Assembly: GCF_015752315.1 (NCBI RefSeq) | Contig: NZ_JADOVJ010000001.1 | Coordinates: 3,092,501-3,156,500, forward strand | Source of the DNA: Nocardioides luteus | Lineage (GTDB): Bacteria > Actinomycetota > Actinomycetes > Propionibacteriales > Nocardioidaceae | Reading direction: 5' to 3' | DNA: 64,000 bases | Part shown: in pieces, positions 43,537-51,881 of the stretch | Layout: each line of letters begins with the position of its first letter | How positions within the stretch are numbered: position 1 is the stretch's first letter | The notes under the pieces: generated by a model | Databases searched by the model: none | What the model was told of the DNA's origin: nothing | The model's input: only the letters and a program-made list of their open reading frames with translations | Made by a program: the position numbers and the translations under genes

Positions 43537-44958
43537 ATGACCCGCCGGACCGCCCCCGCCACCGTCCTTCTGGCCTTCGTCGCCTTCGTCGCCTTCGTCG
43601 CTCTCGTCGCCCTCCTGGCCGGACCGACGGTCGGCCCGGCGTCCGGCGCGACCGTGCCACCGAGCCCGTACGCCGGTCCGGACGGCACCTGGAACATGCA
43701 CGGCGACGCCGGAGCGTCCGACACGACGCCGTTCGCGGGTCCAGGAGCCGACCCCTCCCCAGCGCAGCCGGTGCCCTTGCCGGCGGCGTGCCCGACGATC
43801 CTCAGCGGCTCCGACGGGATGGTGCAGGCGCTGTGCACCGAGTATCTCGACCGGGCGCCCAGCCTCTACCTCCTCGACCCGACCACCCTGCTCCCGGTCG
43901 CCCGGCGCCATCTCGCGGCCGGATCGCTGCTCGGCGGCGTCTACGCCTACGTCGACCACAAGTCGAGGCTCGTCACCGTCGACGGTTCCGGGTCGCTGCT
44001 CTGGCTGGCGCACTCGAGGTCATGGCGCGGCTGGTCGATCGAGGTGGAGCGCGAGGTGCCGGTGACCCTGCCGGAGGGCGATGCGGTCACCACCGTCGGA
44101 CCGGGCTACGACGCCAACGTCTGGTTCGCCACCGCCCAGGGCCGCGCCGGCTACGTCACGCCCGACGGGGACGTCGTCACCACGACCCTCGGCGCCGGCG
44201 ACGAGAAGGTCGCCAACTCCATCTCCAGCGCACCGAGCGGGGTCGCGGTGACGACCGACCATGCGACGTACCTGCTCCGCGCCGATCGCGACTCCGCCGC
44301 GGTCCGGACGATCTGGCGCCAGCCCTACGACCGCGGGGAGGCCCGCAAGCCGGGCCAGCTCAGCCACGGCAGCGGCTCGACGCCGACGTTCTTCGGGGAG
44401 CGTACGGGGGCCGAGCTCGTGGTGATCACCGACAACGCCTCCCCGCGCGAGAACCTCCTCGTCTACCGGGCGCGCGACGGTCGTGAGGTCTGCCGGCTGC
44501 CGGTCCTCACCGAGGAGAGCAGCGGCACCGAGAACTCCCCCGTCGCCTGGGGAGACTCGGTCTACATCGCCAGCACCTACGGCTATCCCTACCCCGCGCA
44601 GGCGACCGAGGACGCCGGCGAGTCCGTGCCGGCGACGGCCGACTTCGCGGGCGGCATGGAGCGCATCGACGTCGACGAGCGCTCCGGCACCTGCGAGTCG
44701 GTCTGGCGCAACGACGTGCCCTCCGCCGCGGTCCCCCGGCTCTCCCGCGAGGAGGACGTCCTCTACACCGTCACCCGTCGAGGTGTCGGCCCGACCTGGC
44801 GCCTGGCCCGGATCGACCCCGCCGACGGCCGAGTTCTCTCCGAGACGTTCCTCGGGCTCGGACCGCTGGCCAACACCCTGCAGATGGTCGGCACGATCCT
44901 TCCCTACGGCACCCTGCTCCAGGGCACGCTGGCGGGTCTGGTCGCCGTTCGACGCTGA
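43537..44958 (+). CDS. Secreted protein, probable beta-propeller (PQQ-like repeats), unknown function
   Basis: The 473-residue exported protein has a signal peptide at residues 1-38 with an unusual LAFVAFVAFVALVALLAG core. After a Pro/Gly-rich linker (40-80) come repeated beta-blade-like segments such as SLLWLAHS, NVWFATAQGRAGYVTPDGDV, DSVYIASTYGYPYPA and GRVLSETFLGLGPL, resembling quinoprotein/WD-like propellers. Four Cys residues (ACPTIL, ALCTEY, EVCRLP, GTCESV) could form disulphides. No catalytic motif is recognised. Located 230 bp before a membrane cyclase-like receptor, co-directional; a functional tie is possible but not shown. Confidence 0.72.
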   Translation: MTRRTAPATVLLAFVAFVAFVALVALLAGPTVGPASGATVPPSPYAGPDGTWNMHGDAGASDTTPFAGPGADPSPAQPVPLPAACPTILSGSDGMVQALCTEYLDRAPSLYLLDPTTLLPVARRHLAAGSLLGGVYAYVDHKSRLVTVDGSGSLLWLAHSRSWRGWSIEVEREVPVTLPEGDAVTTVGPGYDANVWFATAQGRAGYVTPDGDVVTTTLGAGDEKVANSISSAPSGVAVTTDHATYLLRADRDSAAVRTIWRQPYDRGEARKPGQLSHGSGSTPTFFGERTGAELVVITDNASPRENLLVYRARDGREVCRLPVLTEESSGTENSPVAWGDSVYIASTYGYPYPAQATEDAGESVPATADFAGGMERIDVDERSGTCESVWRNDVPSAAVPRLSREEDVLYTVTRRGVGPTWRLARIDPADGRVLSETFLGLGPLANTLQMVGTILPYGTLLQGTLAGLVAVRR

Positions 44959-45188
44959 GCGAGCCACATCCCGACCGGATGTTTCGCGATGCCCCCGGAT
45001 GAGATCATCTGGCCCGGATCGCTGCGCGTTGGCTCCGTTCATGGGTACGCTCGCACGGGCGGCACGGCGGATCGTGTCCGCCCGCTGCACCATCTCCGCC
45101 ACGACCGACAAGTGAAATCTCACGGTGCCTGGAGCACTCGTCTCGGGATCCCCCGCCACGGGTGCGCATCGCCAAGGGGGAAGAGCAC

Positions 45189-47444
45189 ATGGGCCAGAGC
45201 GACGCAGCCGTCCAGCGGGTGGGCGGCCACGCGAGACCGACACAGACACAGGCGCCGGCCGCAGCCGGCCGGACCGAGCCCGCGCTCGGCGGGGACGACG
45301 GGACCGGCGGCCCGGACGAACCGCTGGCGACCCGGCGGCGCGGCAGCCGCGGAGGCTTCGGGAGCATCCAGTCGAAGCTGCTGCTGATGCTGGTGCTGAC
45401 CAGCGTGCTCTCCTCGATCGTCGTGGGCTACTTCGGCTACCGCAGCGGTACGCAGGCACTCGAGGACTCCACCCGCAGCCGCCTCCAGGACGTGCTCGAC
45501 GAGCGCGCCTCCCGAGTCTCGGCGATGATCAACAACGTCTCCGGTGGCGTCATCCTCGACAGCCAGGGCGTCGGGCCGGAGTCGATGGCCGACTTCAGCG
45601 CGGCGTACGACGAGCTCGCGCGCGGCACGGTCGACCCCGCCGACACGGCGGCACTGACCCGTTACTACAACGACTACTACGGACCGCACCTGCAGGAGAA
45701 CGTCGGCGGCGAGATCAATGCCGAGGCGTTCATCCCGACCTCCCCGGCGCGGACCTACCTGCAGGCGCGCTACACCGTCAAGGCGACCACCGAGACCGAC
45801 ACCTCGCGTCCGGTCTCCGACGTCGACGACGCCGGCGACGGCTCGGCCTGGACAGCCGCCAACAAGAAGTGGAACCCCTACTGGCGGGCCGTACGCGACT
45901 CCCTCGGTCTCGACGACGTGATGATGATCGACACCGAGGGACGCATCGTCTACACCGCCGACAAGGGCTCCGACCTCGGCAGCGACGTCGACACCGGCGA
46001 GCTGCGCGACGGTGCGCTGGAGTCGCTGTGGCGGGAGGCGTTGCGGTCCAACAACCGCGACTACGTCGCGATCTCCGACTACGAGAGCTATCAGCCGGCG
46101 TTCGGCCGGCCGCGGATGTTCGTCGCCTCCCCGATCGGCACCGGCGGCGACGCCACCGGCGTGCTGGTCTACGAGATCTCCTCGAACGCGATCACGTCGC
46201 TCACCACGGGCTCCGGCACCGCCGAGAAGGTGACCGGCCTCGGCGAGACGGGCGAGTCCTACATCGTCGGCACCGACGGCCTGCTGCGCACCAACTCCCG
46301 CGAGCTGCTCGCCGATCCGAAGACCTTCGCCGAGCAGATGCGCGACAACGGCACGAGCGAGGAGACCGTCGACAAGATGCTCCGGATGAAGCTCGCGGTC
46401 GGCCTCCTCTCCGCGGGACCAGACGTCTCCGAGGTGGCCAAGCAGGGCGACACCGGTGTCGGCGAGATGACCGACTACGCCGGTCACGAGGTGCTGGCGG
46501 CGTACGAGCCACTCGATGTGGAAGGGCTGGACTGGTCGCTGGTCGCGACCATCGAGACCGAGGAGGCGCTCGCGCCCGTGCAGGGGTTCGCCCGCAGCGT
46601 ACTCCTGGCGACGGCGGCGGTGATCCTGCTCGTCTGCGCCATCTCCATCCTGCTGGCGCGGGTCTTCACCCGGCCGGTGGGGCGGCTGATGAAGGGGGTC
46701 CGCTCGGTGGCCGGCGGTGACCTGGGTGCTCAGGTCGACGCCGGGTCGCGCGACGAGTTCGGCGACCTGGCGACGGCGTTCAACGACCTGAGCTCGAGCC
46801 TGGCGGCGAAACAGGAGCTGGTCGACGCGCAGCAGGCCGAGAACTCCCGCATCCTGCGCTCGCTGATGCCGGAGGCGATCGCCGACCGCTACCAGGGCGG
46901 CGAGACGACGATCTCTGCCGAGCACCAGAACGCCTCGGTCGTCTACACCGAGATCGACGGCTTCGACTCGTTCGCCGGCAAGCGGCCCGCCGAGGAGTCC
47001 CTCGCCATGCTCAAGGAGCTCTCCGCGGGCTTCGACGCGGCCGCCCACCGCGCCGGGATCGAGAAGGTCCGCAGCGTCGGCACCGGCTACATCGGCAGCA
47101 GCGGCCTCATCGTCCAGCGCGTCGACCACGTCCGCCGGGTCGCGGACTTCGCCGTCGACGTGGCTCGGATGGTCGAGCGGTTCAACGTCACCAACGGCGC
47201 CCGGCTGGTCCTGCGCGCCGGCGTCCACACCGGTGACGTACGCGGCGGCCTGGTCGGCCAGGGCGACATGGTCTACAACCTGTGGGGCGATGCGGTCGAC
47301 CTGGCCTACCGGGTCCGCACCGTCGCCGGCGAGGCCGGGATCTACGTGACCGACGAGGTCAAGGAGCAGCTCGCGGCGGCGTACGACTTCGAGCAGGTCG
47401 GCACCATCGAGGACAGCCCGGTGTGGCGGGTGGTGCTGTCGTGA
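45189..47444 (+). CDS. Membrane receptor with degenerate class III nucleotide cyclase domain
   Basis: The 751-residue protein has this layout: cytoplasmic N-tail (1-60), TM1 (62-82), extracytoplasmic sensor of about 385 residues (83-468, Cache/PAS-like), TM2 (470-490), HAMP (491-545) and class III cyclase homology domain (575-750). Aligned without gaps to the mycobacterial cyclase Rv1625c, the metal Asp pair is Glu588 and Thr632, the base-selecting Lys/Asp are Arg628 and Asn697, and the transition-state Asn is Asp704. Only Arg708 is kept. It is therefore probably inactive for ATP or GTP cyclisation, or has changed chemistry. The start at 45189 follows AAGGGGGAAGAG; an in-frame ATG at 45162 is less likely. 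The stop overlaps the channel gene by 4 bp. Confidence 0.9.
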   Translation: MGQSDAAVQRVGGHARPTQTQAPAAAGRTEPALGGDDGTGGPDEPLATRRRGSRGGFGSIQSKLLLMLVLTSVLSSIVVGYFGYRSGTQALEDSTRSRLQDVLDERASRVSAMINNVSGGVILDSQGVGPESMADFSAAYDELARGTVDPADTAALTRYYNDYYGPHLQENVGGEINAEAFIPTSPARTYLQARYTVKATTETDTSRPVSDVDDAGDGSAWTAANKKWNPYWRAVRDSLGLDDVMMIDTEGRIVYTADKGSDLGSDVDTGELRDGALESLWREALRSNNRDYVAISDYESYQPAFGRPRMFVASPIGTGGDATGVLVYEISSNAITSLTTGSGTAEKVTGLGETGESYIVGTDGLLRTNSRELLADPKTFAEQMRDNGTSEETVDKMLRMKLAVGLLSAGPDVSEVAKQGDTGVGEMTDYAGHEVLAAYEPLDVEGLDWSLVATIETEEALAPVQGFARSVLLATAAVILLVCAISILLARVFTRPVGRLMKGVRSVAGGDLGAQVDAGSRDEFGDLATAFNDLSSSLAAKQELVDAQQAENSRILRSLMPEAIADRYQGGETTISAEHQNASVVYTEIDGFDSFAGKRPAEESLAMLKELSAGFDAAAHRAGIEKVRSVGTGYIGSSGLIVQRVDHVRRVADFAVDVARMVERFNVTNGARLVLRAGVHTGDVRGGLVGQGDMVYNLWGDAVDLAYRVRTVAGEAGIYVTDEVKEQLAAAYDFEQVGTIEDSPVWRVVLS

Positions 47445-48850
47445 CGCACATCATCGACATCGGCGGCACGCCCTGGTTCGGATGGGCGATGGCGCTCATC
47501 GTCGGGCTCCCGATCGTGCTGCTGGTCCTCTCCGAGGTCCACCTGCACCTAGTGCGCCGGGGCAGCAGCCTGGCCACACCGGTCAACCGGTTGCGGCTGT
47601 GGCTGCTGCCCGGCGCCGCGCTGCTGGTGCTCCTCACCCAGGTCGGCAACCTCTCGGCCGACAACAACGGCGTACGCATCGTGGCGACCGTCGTCGGCGT
47701 GCTGGCGGTGAGCATCGCCCTGGGTGCGCTCAACGCGCTGCTCTTCGGCAACGCCGTGCGCGGTAGCTGGCGCGAGCGGCTGCCCGGGATCTTCATCGAC
47801 CTGGCCCGGCTCATCCTGGTCGTCGCCGGGGCCGCGTTCGTCGCCTCGATGGTGTGGGGCTTCGACGTCGGCGGGCTGTGGGCGACGCTCGGCGTCGGGT
47901 CGATCGTCATCGGCCTGGCGCTGCAGAACGCCATCGGCAGCGTGGTCTCCGGGCTGCTGCTGCTCTTCGAGCAGCCCTTCCGGCTCGGCGACACCCTCGA
48001 CGTCGGCGGCGTCAGCGGCCGGGTCGTGGAGATGAACTGGCGCTCGACCCACCTCGACACCGGCAGCGGGGTCCAGATCATCCCCAACTCCTCGCTCGCC
48101 GCGGCCTCGTTCACCAACGACAGCCGTCCGACCCGCGCCCACGACCACATGCTCAGCCTGGGGTTCGGGCCGGCCGACCCGCCTCATGAGGTCGTGGAGA
48201 CCGTGACCACGACCGCAGCGGCCCTGCCGTTCCTGCGGCCGGGGGCCGCCGCGACGGTGCGCACCACCGGTGGCGGTGCCTACGACGTGACCCTTCCGCT
48301 GGCCACCGCCTCCGACGCCGGCGTGGCGAGCTCGACCCTGCGCACCCGGCTCTGGTACTCGGCCCGCCGAGCCGGCCTCACCCTCGACGGCGTCGCCGCC
48401 GAGCCGCGCTCGACGGCCGACGTGGAGGCGGCACTCCGGTCCGTCGCGACCACCCTCGAGCTCACCGAGGAGGAGATCGAGGCGCTGGCGCCGCAGTGCC
48501 GTCTGAGCACGTTCGGTGCCGGCGAGCACATCGTCCGCCCGGGGCGGGTGCCGACGGCGTACGGCTTCGTCGCCAGCGGCGTGGTCGAGGTGACCGCGCC
48601 GGCCGGCTCCGCGGGTGGGTCGGGTGGTGCCGTCGTCGTGGCACGCCTCGACCGTGGCCAGGTCGTCACCGCGGACGCGCTCCTGCGCGAGAGCGGCACA
48701 CTGACCGCGACGGCGGTGACGCTGACCGATGTCCTGGAGCTGCCGCTCGCGGTCATCGACCAGCTCGTCGTCGCCAAGGCCGGTGTCGCCCGACGGCTCA
48801 GCGAGGTCGCTGAGACACGGCGCGCCGACGCCCTGGAGGGCCAGCACTAG
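47441..48850 (+). CDS. MscS-type channel with C-terminal cyclic-nucleotide-binding-like domain (bCNG type)
   Basis: The 469-residue membrane channel has four to five N-terminal hydrophobic segments. The MscS pore helix and beta domain lie at about residues 143-235 (WATLGVGSIVIGLALQNAIG; PFRLGDTLDVGGVSGRVVEM), and a CNBD-like domain at about 340-445 (CRLSTFGAGEHIVRPG). In the phosphate-binding cassette the conserved Gly-Glu is Thr410-Ala411 and the Arg that contacts the phosphate is Leu421, so canonical cAMP binding is doubtful. The GTG start overlaps the degenerate cyclase gene (GTGA). The pair should act together: receptor signal to channel gating. Confidence 0.92.
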   Translation: MTHIIDIGGTPWFGWAMALIVGLPIVLLVLSEVHLHLVRRGSSLATPVNRLRLWLLPGAALLVLLTQVGNLSADNNGVRIVATVVGVLAVSIALGALNALLFGNAVRGSWRERLPGIFIDLARLILVVAGAAFVASMVWGFDVGGLWATLGVGSIVIGLALQNAIGSVVSGLLLLFEQPFRLGDTLDVGGVSGRVVEMNWRSTHLDTGSGVQIIPNSSLAAASFTNDSRPTRAHDHMLSLGFGPADPPHEVVETVTTTAAALPFLRPGAAATVRTTGGGAYDVTLPLATASDAGVASSTLRTRLWYSARRAGLTLDGVAAEPRSTADVEAALRSVATTLELTEEEIEALAPQCRLSTFGAGEHIVRPGRVPTAYGFVASGVVEVTAPAGSAGGSGGAVVVARLDRGQVVTADALLRESGTLTATAVTLTDVLELPLAVIDQLVVAKAGVARRLSEVAETRRADALEGQH

Positions 48851-48859
48851 GATCTTCCC

Positions 48860-50743
48860 GTGGGGAAACAGCAGACCAAGTGCCGGCGTGACGACGATCT
48901 GACCGGACAGCTCGGCACCACGCTGCGGCACTTCATGCATCTGGAGTCGACGAGCGCCACGCTGTTGGTGATCGCCTCGCTGCTCGCGCTGGCCTGGGCC
49001 AATTCGCCGTGGTCGCACGGCTACGAGCACCTGTGGGAGACGGTCGTCTCGGTGCGGTTCGGCGACGTCGGGCTCTCGATGGACCTGCACCACTGGGTCA
49101 ACGACGGCCTGATGGTGGTCTTCTTCTTCGTCGTCGGCCTGGAGGTACGCCGCGAGCTCGCCGTCGGCGAGCTCACCGACCGCCGCCGCATGGTGGTGCC
49201 GCTGATCGCCGGGGCGGGCGGGCTGGCCCTGCCCGCGCTGATCTACCTGCTGCTCAACCCCTCCGGCGAGGCGGCTCGCGGGTGGGGCATCGTGATCGGC
49301 ACCGACACCGCGTTCCTGCTCGGGATGCTCGCGCTGGTCGGGCCGGCGGTCTCGACGCAGCTGCGCATCTTCCTGCTCACCCTCACCGTCATCGACGACA
49401 TCGTCGCGGTGAGCGTCATCGGGGTCGCCTACACCGAGCACCTCTCGGTCGGCCCGCTGGTCGTGGCCGGGCTGGCCCTGGTCGGGATCTTCGTGCTCGA
49501 CCGGGTGAAGGTGTGGCGCGCCGGGCCCTACGTACTGCTCGTGCTGATCGCCTGGGTGGCCACCCTCGGAGCCGGCCTGCACGCCTCCATCGCCGGGATG
49601 CTGGCCGGGCTGCTGGTGCCGGCCGCGGAGCCGACCCGGGCCCAGATGGAGGTCGCTACCTCGCGGTTCCGGGCGTTCCGGCAGTCGCCGCTGCCGACGC
49701 TGCAGCGCGAGACCCGCGACGAGCTGACCCGCACGATCTCGGTCAACGAGCGGCTCCAGGAGACGCTGCACGTGCCGACGAGCTATCTCATCGTGCCGGT
49801 CTTCGCCCTCGCCAACGCGGGCGTCGACCTGCGCGACGGCGTCCTCGGGGAGGCGCTGAGGTCGCCCGTGACCTGGGGTGTCGTCGCCGGCCTGGTCCTC
49901 GGCAAGACCCTCGGCATCGGTGGCGGCGCGCTCGTGGCCACGCGACTGCGGCTCGGGCGGCTGCCCCAGGGCGTCGGCGGCGGTCACGTCCTCGGCGGCG
50001 CGGCGCTGTCGGGTATCGGCTTCACCGTCGCGCTGCTGATCACCACGCTCGCCTTCGACTCCGAGACGCTGCAGCGCGACGCGATCGTCGGCGTGCTCCT
50101 CTCCGTGGTGATCGCCTCCGCCCTCGGGTGGCTGATCTTCCAGCTCTCCGCGCGCTTCCTCGGCCAGCGCGACGCGGCCCTGCCGAAGGTGCTCGCGACC
50201 CCGGTCGATCCGGCGCGCGACCACATCTACGGCGACGTGGACGCCGAGGTCACCCTGCTCGAGTACCTCGACTACGAGTGCCCGTTCTGCGCCCGCGCCA
50301 CCGGCACCGCCAACGAGGTCCGCAACTACTTCGGGTCGCGGATCCGCTACGTCGTACGCCACCTCCCCCTCCCCCAGCACCCGCACGCCGAGCTGGCCGC
50401 GGTCGCCGCGGAGGCCGCCGCGCGGCAGGGCCGGTTCTGGGAGATGCACAAGCACCTCTTCGACCATCAGAACGAGCTCGAGCACAAGGACCTGGCCGGT
50501 TATGCCGGTGTCCTCGGGCTCGACGTGGAGCAGTTCCTCCGCGACCTGGAGGACCCGGCGCTGGCCGACCACGTCCGTGAGGACATGGCCTCGGCCCACG
50601 ACAGCGGCGCCCGCGGCACCCCGACGTTCTTCGTCGGGTCGCACCGCCACGAGGGCCGCTACGACGCGCGCACGCTCATCGCCGAGCTCGAGCGCGCAGC
50701 CACCGGGGAGACCGCTCGGCTGGGGATGCGCTCGCGCCGCTAG
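48860..50743 (+). CDS. nhaA: NhaA-type Na+/H+ antiporter fused to DsbA-like thioredoxin domain
   Basis: The 627-residue protein: residues 1-430 are NhaA with about 12 transmembrane segments and the ion-binding Asp179-Asp180 in [13 protein letters not shown], plus [15 protein letters not shown]. Residues 445-615 form a DsbA/thioredoxin-like domain with the redox motif Cys474-Pro-Phe-Cys477 ([11 protein letters not shown]) and cis-Pro in GTPTFF. Such fusions occur in actinobacteria, and the role of the thiol domain is not settled. The GTG at 48860 lies 9 bp after the channel gene stop, so it may be in the same operon (ion homeostasis). Its TAG stop lies inside the target duplication of the downstream insertion sequence. 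Confidence 0.93.
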   Translation: MGKQQTKCRRDDDLTGQLGTTLRHFMHLESTSATLLVIASLLALAWANSPWSHGYEHLWETVVSVRFGDVGLSMDLHHWVNDGLMVVFFFVVGLEVRRELAVGELTDRRRMVVPLIAGAGGLALPALIYLLLNPSGEAARGWGIVIGTDTAFLLGMLALVGPAVSTQLRIFLLTLTVIDDIVAVSVIGVAYTEHLSVGPLVVAGLALVGIFVLDRVKVWRAGPYVLLVLIAWVATLGAGLHASIAGMLAGLLVPAAEPTRAQMEVATSRFRAFRQSPLPTLQRETRDELTRTISVNERLQETLHVPTSYLIVPVFALANAGVDLRDGVLGEALRSPVTWGVVAGLVLGKTLGIGGGALVATRLRLGRLPQGVGGGHVLGGAALSGIGFTVALLITTLAFDSETLQRDAIVGVLLSVVIASALGWLIFQLSARFLGQRDAALPKVLATPVDPARDHIYGDVDAEVTLLEYLDYECPFCARATGTANEVRNYFGSRIRYVVRHLPLPQHPHAELAAVAAEAAARQGRFWEMHKHLFDHQNELEHKDLAGYAGVLGLDVEQFLRDLEDPALADHVREDMASAHDSGARGTPTFFVGSHRHEGRYDARTLIAELERAATGETARLGMRSRR

Positions 50744-50744
50744 G
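50739..50744 (+). repeat. Target-site duplication GCTAGG, left copy
   Basis: Six bases directly before the left inverted repeat of the IS481-family element, identical to 51876-51881. The sequence fits the NCTAGN target known for IS481. It contains the nhaA stop codon. Confidence 0.93.
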
Positions 50745-50770
50745 TGTGATGCCCAGGCACGTTGGTCGAG
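50745..50770 (+). repeat. Left terminal inverted repeat of IS481-family element
   Basis: Starts TGTGATGCCCAGGCACGTTG. It pairs with the reverse complement of 51850-51875 with six mismatches over 26 positions. Confidence 0.9.
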
Positions 50771-50804
50771 ATCCTGCGACGACACGGTCTGACTGGTAGA
50801 TGGA

Positions 50805-50870
50805 CGAAGGCCTCCCCGGTGTGGAGTGGAGCTGTCTAGGAACCAGTTCCGCCACCAGGAGAGGCCTTCG
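50805..50870 (+). promoter_or_regulatory. Inverted repeat flanking transposase leader, possible RBS-sequestering stem
   Basis: CGAAGGCCTC (50805-50814) and GAGGCCTTCG (50861-50870) are perfect 10-bp complements. The right arm includes part of the AGGAGAGG ribosome site and the first base of the GTG start. Transcripts entering from outside would contain both arms and could mask the start, a known way for insertion sequences to limit transposase made by read-through. A TAGATG -10-like element at 50797-50802 would start native transcripts inside the left arm. Confidence 0.5.
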
Positions 50871-51880
50871 TGTCCCACGCTACCCATGCCAACGCTGCCC
50901 TGACCCCTCGCGCCCGGCTCAGGCTCGCGCGTCTCATCGTTGAACACGGCTGGCCACCGGCCCGCGCGGCGGAGCGTTATGACGTCTCGTGGCGTACGGC
51001 GAAGAAGTGGGCTGAGCGCTACCGCAACGAAGGACCGGCCGGCATGCTCGATCGGTCCTCGGCTCCGCACCGTCAACCGAACCGGACCCCGGCCCCGGTC
51101 GTGCGCAAGATCGTGCACCTGCGCTGGAAGCAGCGCCTTGGGCCGGTCGAAATCGCCCAGCGGCTCAACATGGCATCCTCGACCGTGCACGCGGTCTTGG
51201 TGCGTGCTCGGATCAACCGGCTCACTCACATCGACCGAGCCACAGGCGAGCCGATCCGTCGCTACGAACATGACCACCCCGGCGACCTGATCCACGTCGA
51301 CGTCAAGAAGCTCGGCAAGATCCCCGACGGCGGTGGCTGGCGCTACCTCGGCAAGCAGCGCGGGGACAAGAACCGCTCCGCGACCGCCAAACGCACCGGT
51401 GGGCCCAAGAACAAGCACTATCAGCCACTGATCGGGACCTGCTACCTACACACCGTCATCGACGACCACTCCCGCCTCGCCTACGTCGAGGCCCGCGACG
51501 ACGAGACCAGCCAAACCGCGACCGAGGTCCTCAAGAACGCGGTTGCCTGGTTCGCTGAGCGTGGTGTCCTCGTCAAGCGTGTGCTCAGCGACAACGGCAG
51601 CTGCTACAAGTCACACCTGTGGCGCGAGACCTGCGCAGATCTAGGCATCACACCCAAGAAGACCCGGCCCTATCGACCACAGACGAACGGGAAGATCGAA
51701 CGTTTCCACCGCACCCTGGCAGAGGGCTGGGCATTCAAGAAGTTCTACACCTCCGAATCAGCCCGACTCGCCGCCCTGCCAGGATGGGTCCACGAGTACA
51801 ACCACCACCGGCCCCATTCAGCGATCGGGAAGGCAGCCCCCATCACCAGGTTGAACAACCTGGCTGGACATCACAGCTAG
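50870..51880 (+). CDS. IS481-family transposase
   Basis: The 336-residue DDE transposase has N-terminal helix-turn-helix domains (about residues 10-115, WPPARAAERYDVSWRTAKKW) and an rve/integrase core with the catalytic triad Asp144 (HVDVKKL), Asp241 (LSDNGS) and Glu277 (NGKIERFH), with 35 residues between the last two as expected. The GTG start at 50870 follows AGGAGAGG. The TAG stop (51878-51880) is not within the element but in the right copy of the target duplication, so the target sequence supplies the stop. Appears intact. Confidence 0.96.
   Translation: MSHATHANAALTPRARLRLARLIVEHGWPPARAAERYDVSWRTAKKWAERYRNEGPAGMLDRSSAPHRQPNRTPAPVVRKIVHLRWKQRLGPVEIAQRLNMASSTVHAVLVRARINRLTHIDRATGEPIRRYEHDHPGDLIHVDVKKLGKIPDGGGWRYLGKQRGDKNRSATAKRTGGPKNKHYQPLIGTCYLHTVIDDHSRLAYVEARDDETSQTATEVLKNAVAWFAERGVLVKRVLSDNGSCYKSHLWRETCADLGITPKKTRPYRPQTNGKIERFHRTLAEGWAFKKFYTSESARLAALPGWVHEYNHHRPHSAIGKAAPITRLNNLAGHHS
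51850..51875 (-). repeat. Right terminal inverted repeat of IS481-family element
   Basis: Read on the minus strand it starts TGTGATGTCCAGCCAGGTTG, matching the left end. It overlaps the last codons of the transposase gene. Confidence 0.9.
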
Positions 51881-51881
51881 G
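51876..51881 (+). repeat. Target-site duplication GCTAGG, right copy
   Basis: Identical to 50739-50744. It carries the transposase stop on the plus strand and the DoxX-family stop (CTA, 51877-51879) on the minus strand. Confidence 0.93.

Larger units (their letters stand above)
50745..51875 (+). mobile_element. IS481-family insertion sequence, complete
   Basis: This 1131-bp element is bounded by imperfect terminal inverted repeats (50745-50770 and 51850-51875; 20 of 26 bases match; outermost TGTGATG at both ends) and flanked by the 6-bp duplication GCTAGG. It holds one intact transposase gene. Intact ends, repeats and duplication indicate a fairly recent insertion. It landed in the shared CTAG stop region of two convergent genes without damaging either. 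Confidence 0.95.

Noticed and set aside
47549..51418. About 1290-residue minus-strand open frame opposite the channel, nhaA and transposase genes
   Set aside because: It runs antisense across three clear plus-strand genes and an insertion-sequence boundary. Composition is typical of GC-rich shadow frames.
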